From JALNZF01 sp964447405 (lineage in GTDB: Bacteria; Nitrospirota; UBA9217), in contig CAYUSP010000005.1 in NCBI GenBank assembly GCA_964447405.1, forward strand, positions 1 through 64,000: DNA of 64,000 bases, written 5' to 3'. A model generated the notes under the pieces. It was not told the DNA's origin, searched no databases, and was given only the letters and a program-made list of their open reading frames with translations. Each line of letters opens with the position of its first letter. Within the stretch, counting starts at the first letter, position 1. This document shows positions 61,647 to 64,000 of the stretch, one piece after another. The translations under genes were made by a program, and so were the position numbers.

Positions 61647-62765
61647 TCATGCATCATTGGTGTCTCTCTTCGCCAAAAATCCTTTTTTAAACGCCGGAAA
61701 CCTCTCCTGCTCCAAACTAAGCCTGACTGACCGCATCAGGTCCAGATAGAAATAGATGTTATGAATAGTGCCCAGCCGCATTGCCAGTATCTCTCCCGCG
61801 CTGAACAGATGCCGCAGATAGGCACGGGTAAAATTCCTGCACGTATAACATCCGCATTCGGGATCGATTGGTTGAGGGTCCCGTTCGTAACGGGCATTCC
61901 GGATCACCACTCTGCCGAATGAAGTGAAAAATGTTCCATTCCGCGCGTTGCGAGTCGGCATAACACAGTCGAACATGTCAATTCCCCGTTCGACGCCTTC
62001 AAGCAGATCCTCAGGTGTTCCCACACCCATGAGATAGCGCGGACGATCCGCGGGAAGCGACGGCATCGTCGCCTCGATCATTTCGAACATCAGCGGCTTG
62101 GTCTCGCCCACCGAAAGGCCGCCGATCGCATAGCCTTCAAAGCCGATGTCCACCAGCGCATCAGCCGATTGTTTTCTCAGGTCCGGATGCATGCCGCCCT
62201 GGACAATACCGAACAGCGCCTGCCCGGTGTCCTTTTTCGCGTCTCGGCAGCGCCTTGCCCAGCGTATGGTGCGCTCATGGGATTCCAGCGCGTAATCCCG
62301 CGTTGCGGGATAGGGCGTGCACTCGTCGAATGCCATGATGATGTCCGCACCGAGCGCCTCCTGAATCTCCATGGCGAATTCAGGCGTAATCAAATGTTTG
62401 GCGCCGCCGTCGAGCGGAGACTGGAATGTGACCCCTTCTTCGGTGATCTTTCTGAGCTCCGCCAGACTGAACACCTGGAATCCACCGCTGTCCGTCAGGA
62501 CCGGCCGGTTCCATCCCATGAACTTCTGCACCCCGCCGAATTCCTTAATAAGTTCGTGCCCCGGTCTCAGGAACAGGTGATAGGTATTGGAGAGGATGAT
62601 CTCCGCTCCCAGTTCCACCAAATCAGCCGGAGAAAGCGCCTTGACCGTGGCCTGCGTCCCCACCGGCATGAATACCGGCGTATTGATCTCTCCGCGGGAA
62701 GTGGCCATTCTCCCCAGACGGGCGGAGGAAGCCGGGTCGTTTTTTAATAATGAAAAATTAAACAC
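61647..62765 (-). CDS. tgt: Queuine/preQ1 tRNA-ribosyltransferase
   Basis: 372 residues. It swaps guanine 34 for preQ1 in tRNAs for Asp, Asn, His and Tyr. General acid/base Asp in LTDSGGFQVFSL, nucleophile Asp266 in MFDCVMPTRNARNG, zinc site CGCYTCRNF plus His, and GGLSVGE are present. Works in the same pathway as QueH at 10734-11270. Confidence 0.97.
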   Translation of the reverse strand: MFNFSLLKNDPASSARLGRMATSRGEINTPVFMPVGTQATVKALSPADLVELGAEIILSNTYHLFLRPGHELIKEFGGVQKFMGWNRPVLTDSGGFQVFSLAELRKITEEGVTFQSPLDGGAKHLITPEFAMEIQEALGADIIMAFDECTPYPATRDYALESHERTIRWARRCRDAKKDTGQALFGIVQGGMHPDLRKQSADALVDIGFEGYAIGGLSVGETKPLMFEMIEATMPSLPADRPRYLMGVGTPEDLLEGVERGIDMFDCVMPTRNARNGTFFTSFGRVVIRNARYERDPQPIDPECGCYTCRNFTRAYLRHLFSAGEILAMRLGTIHNIYFYLDLMRSVRLSLEQERFPAFKKGFLAKRDTNDA

Positions 62766-62870
62766 GTTGTCAAAGGGTCATGGGTCATGTAGCAAGTGTC
62801 ATGGAAACCAATACGATACAGTCGATTTCCTTCCTTGACGCCTGCCCTTTCCCCCTTGACCCTGATTCTC

Positions 62871-64000
62871 TCACATTTTCTCCGGTGCATTTACGCCCAG
62901 GATCTTCAGCGCGCTCCGGATCACCGTCTGGACCTGTTTCAACAGAAAAAGCTTCATTGCCGTCCGCTTGACATCGTCGGTGATGATCCGGTGTTTGTAA
63001 TAATAATTATGCAGCAGCCCGGCCAGGTCCTGCAGATAGAAGGTCATGCGGTGCGGTTCGTATGCCAGCGCGGCTTCTTCTATTACTTCGGGATACTTTG
63101 CCAGGGCCTTGATGATCCCCTGTTCTTCCGGCAGATCGAGGAGCGCGAGATCGGCAGCGTCGCTCTTCGGGACTTCGATACTCCGGGTCGCTGCCTCGCG
63201 GAACAGACTCGCCAGTCTGGCGTGAGCGTACTGCACATAATATACCGGATTTTCACGGGACTGTTCCTTTGCCACCTCGAGATCGAAATCCAGATGGCTG
63301 TCCGACCTTCGGGTCAGAAAGATATAGCGTGCCGCATCGCTGCCCACATCCTGCACCACGTCCCGGAGCGCCACGAAATTCCCCGCTCGCTTCGACATGG
63401 GCACCGGCTGACCGTGCCGCAGGATCGCCACCAGCTGCACCAGAAGCACATGGAGCGAATCCCGGGGATGGCCGAAAGCCTGAATCACAGCCTGCACGCG
63501 CGGAATATACCCATGATGGTCCGCACCCCAGATGTTCACCAGCGTTTTAAAGCCTCGTCCAAGCTTGTTCCGGTGATACGCGATATCGGTCGCCAGGTAG
63601 GTATATGACTTGTCCTTCTTAACGACGACGCGGTCCTTGTCATCGCCGAAGGTTGTGGAACGCAGCCACAAAGCGCCATCCAGTTCATAGAGGTTCCGGC
63701 TCTCCCTCAATTCATCGAGGGACTGTTGAACCGAACCATCATTGAGCAATGCGGCCTCGCTGAACCAGGTATCGAACCGCACACCGAATGCTTCTAGATC
63801 GCTCCGGATATCAGCAAGCATCATTTCTTTTCCGAAGTCGCCGAAAACGTCGCTGCAATCCTCAAAGGATTTGTTCAAATATTTGCTTCCGTGCAGCTTG
63901 CTAAAGCCCTGGGCTATCTCCTCGATATAGCCGCCGTGGTAGCCATCCTCTGGGAAGGGAGCCGGATTGCCGAGCGCCTGCTGATACCTGGCATAGACCG
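62871..64000 (-). CDS. argS: Arginyl-tRNA synthetase, C-terminal part (5' end outside window)
   Basis: The frame stays open to the right edge, so about 375 C-terminal residues are present and the HIGH-motif half is missing. VYARYQQALGNPAPFPEDGY near the edge, WGADHHGYIPRV, and PVPMSKRAGNFVALRDVVQD (the ArgS version of the KMSKS loop) identify it. The anticodon-binding DALR domain ends ILGVNAPEKM, the usual ArgS terminus. It attaches arginine to its tRNA. Confidence 0.96.
   Translation of the reverse strand, partial: VYARYQQALGNPAPFPEDGYHGGYIEEIAQGFSKLHGSKYLNKSFEDCSDVFGDFGKEMMLADIRSDLEAFGVRFDTWFSEAALLNDGSVQQSLDELRESRNLYELDGALWLRSTTFGDDKDRVVVKKDKSYTYLATDIAYHRNKLGRGFKTLVNIWGADHHGYIPRVQAVIQAFGHPRDSLHVLLVQLVAILRHGQPVPMSKRAGNFVALRDVVQDVGSDAARYIFLTRRSDSHLDFDLEVAKEQSRENPVYYVQYAHARLASLFREAATRSIEVPKSDAADLALLDLPEEQGIIKALAKYPEVIEEAALAYEPHRMTFYLQDLAGLLHNYYYKHRIITDDVKRTAMKLFLLKQVQTVIRSALKILGVNAPEKM

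Noticed and set aside
61600..61660. Direct repeats GCATCAT...GCATCAT between tgt and yajC
   Set aside because: Short, only locally repetitive and without structure; not convincing as a functional element.

Overview
The window looks like the chromosome of an uncultured, probably anaerobic Gram-negative bacterium. It has outer-membrane and lipoprotein-rich genes, a multihaem c-type cytochrome, lytic transglycosylase and SpoIID-type wall enzymes, a ferredoxin-fused EtfA, CooT, a two-CW protein and a full methylmalonyl-CoA (propionate) pathway. The order yebC-ruvCAB, tgt-yajC-secDF and fabG-acpP-fabF-rnc fits Nitrospirota or Desulfobacterota-like (former Deltaproteobacteria) genomes. That assignment is inference from gene content; there is no rRNA or tRNA gene in the window to settle it.

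Layout. 1-7.5 kb (minus strand): a cell-surface redox module. It has a truncated Ig-repeat lipoprotein, an outer-membrane beta-barrel with a poly-asparagine insert, a SurA-like prolyl isomerase, a six-repeat NHL lipoprotein and a secreted tetrahaem cytochrome of OmcE-like architecture with its own intrinsic terminator. 8-14.9 kb (minus): yebC-ruvC-ruvA-ruvB followed by three small membrane-anchored TPR proteins interleaved with queH and a spoIID-like gene. 15-21.3 kb: PIN/TRAM protein, DegP-type protease, bioA (divergent from degP, consensus promoter), a DUF4124 protein and a UMF1-type MFS transporter. 21.4-24.3 kb (plus): yceD-rpmF-plsX-fabH behind a consensus sigma-70 promoter.

24.4-46.3 kb is the metabolic core. 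On the plus strand lie acyl-CoA dehydrogenase, etfB, ferredoxin-etfA, propionyl-CoA synthetase, a FabD/trans-AT-like acyltransferase, sucC, sucD, methylmalonyl-CoA epimerase, methylmalonyl-CoA mutase, meaB and both propionyl-CoA carboxylase subunits. Facing them on the minus strand is a second carboxylation operon (carboxyltransferase, ABM protein, small accessory protein, PycB/OadA-like subunit with biotin domain, gamma-carbonic anhydrase) that resembles a transcarboxylase. Together they could interconvert propionate and succinyl-CoA/succinate, with carboxyl exchange against pyruvate/oxaloacetate. Several gaps in this region carry imperfect palindromic repeats of at least two families.

46.3-51.5 kb (plus): a decayed fabD remnant in front of fabG-acpP-fabF-rnc and a radical SAM gene. 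The intact acyltransferase at 30.5 kb may have replaced fabD. 51.5-64 kb (minus): two-CW protein, cooT, a NodIJ-like ABC exporter, a PAS-GGDEF diguanylate cyclase, a ZapB-like coiled coil, a Slt-type lytic transglycosylase, a YkgJ-type cysteine-cluster protein, secF, secD, yajC, tgt and the 3' part of argS, which runs off the right edge.

No CRISPR array, insertion-sequence transposase, rRNA or tRNA was seen.
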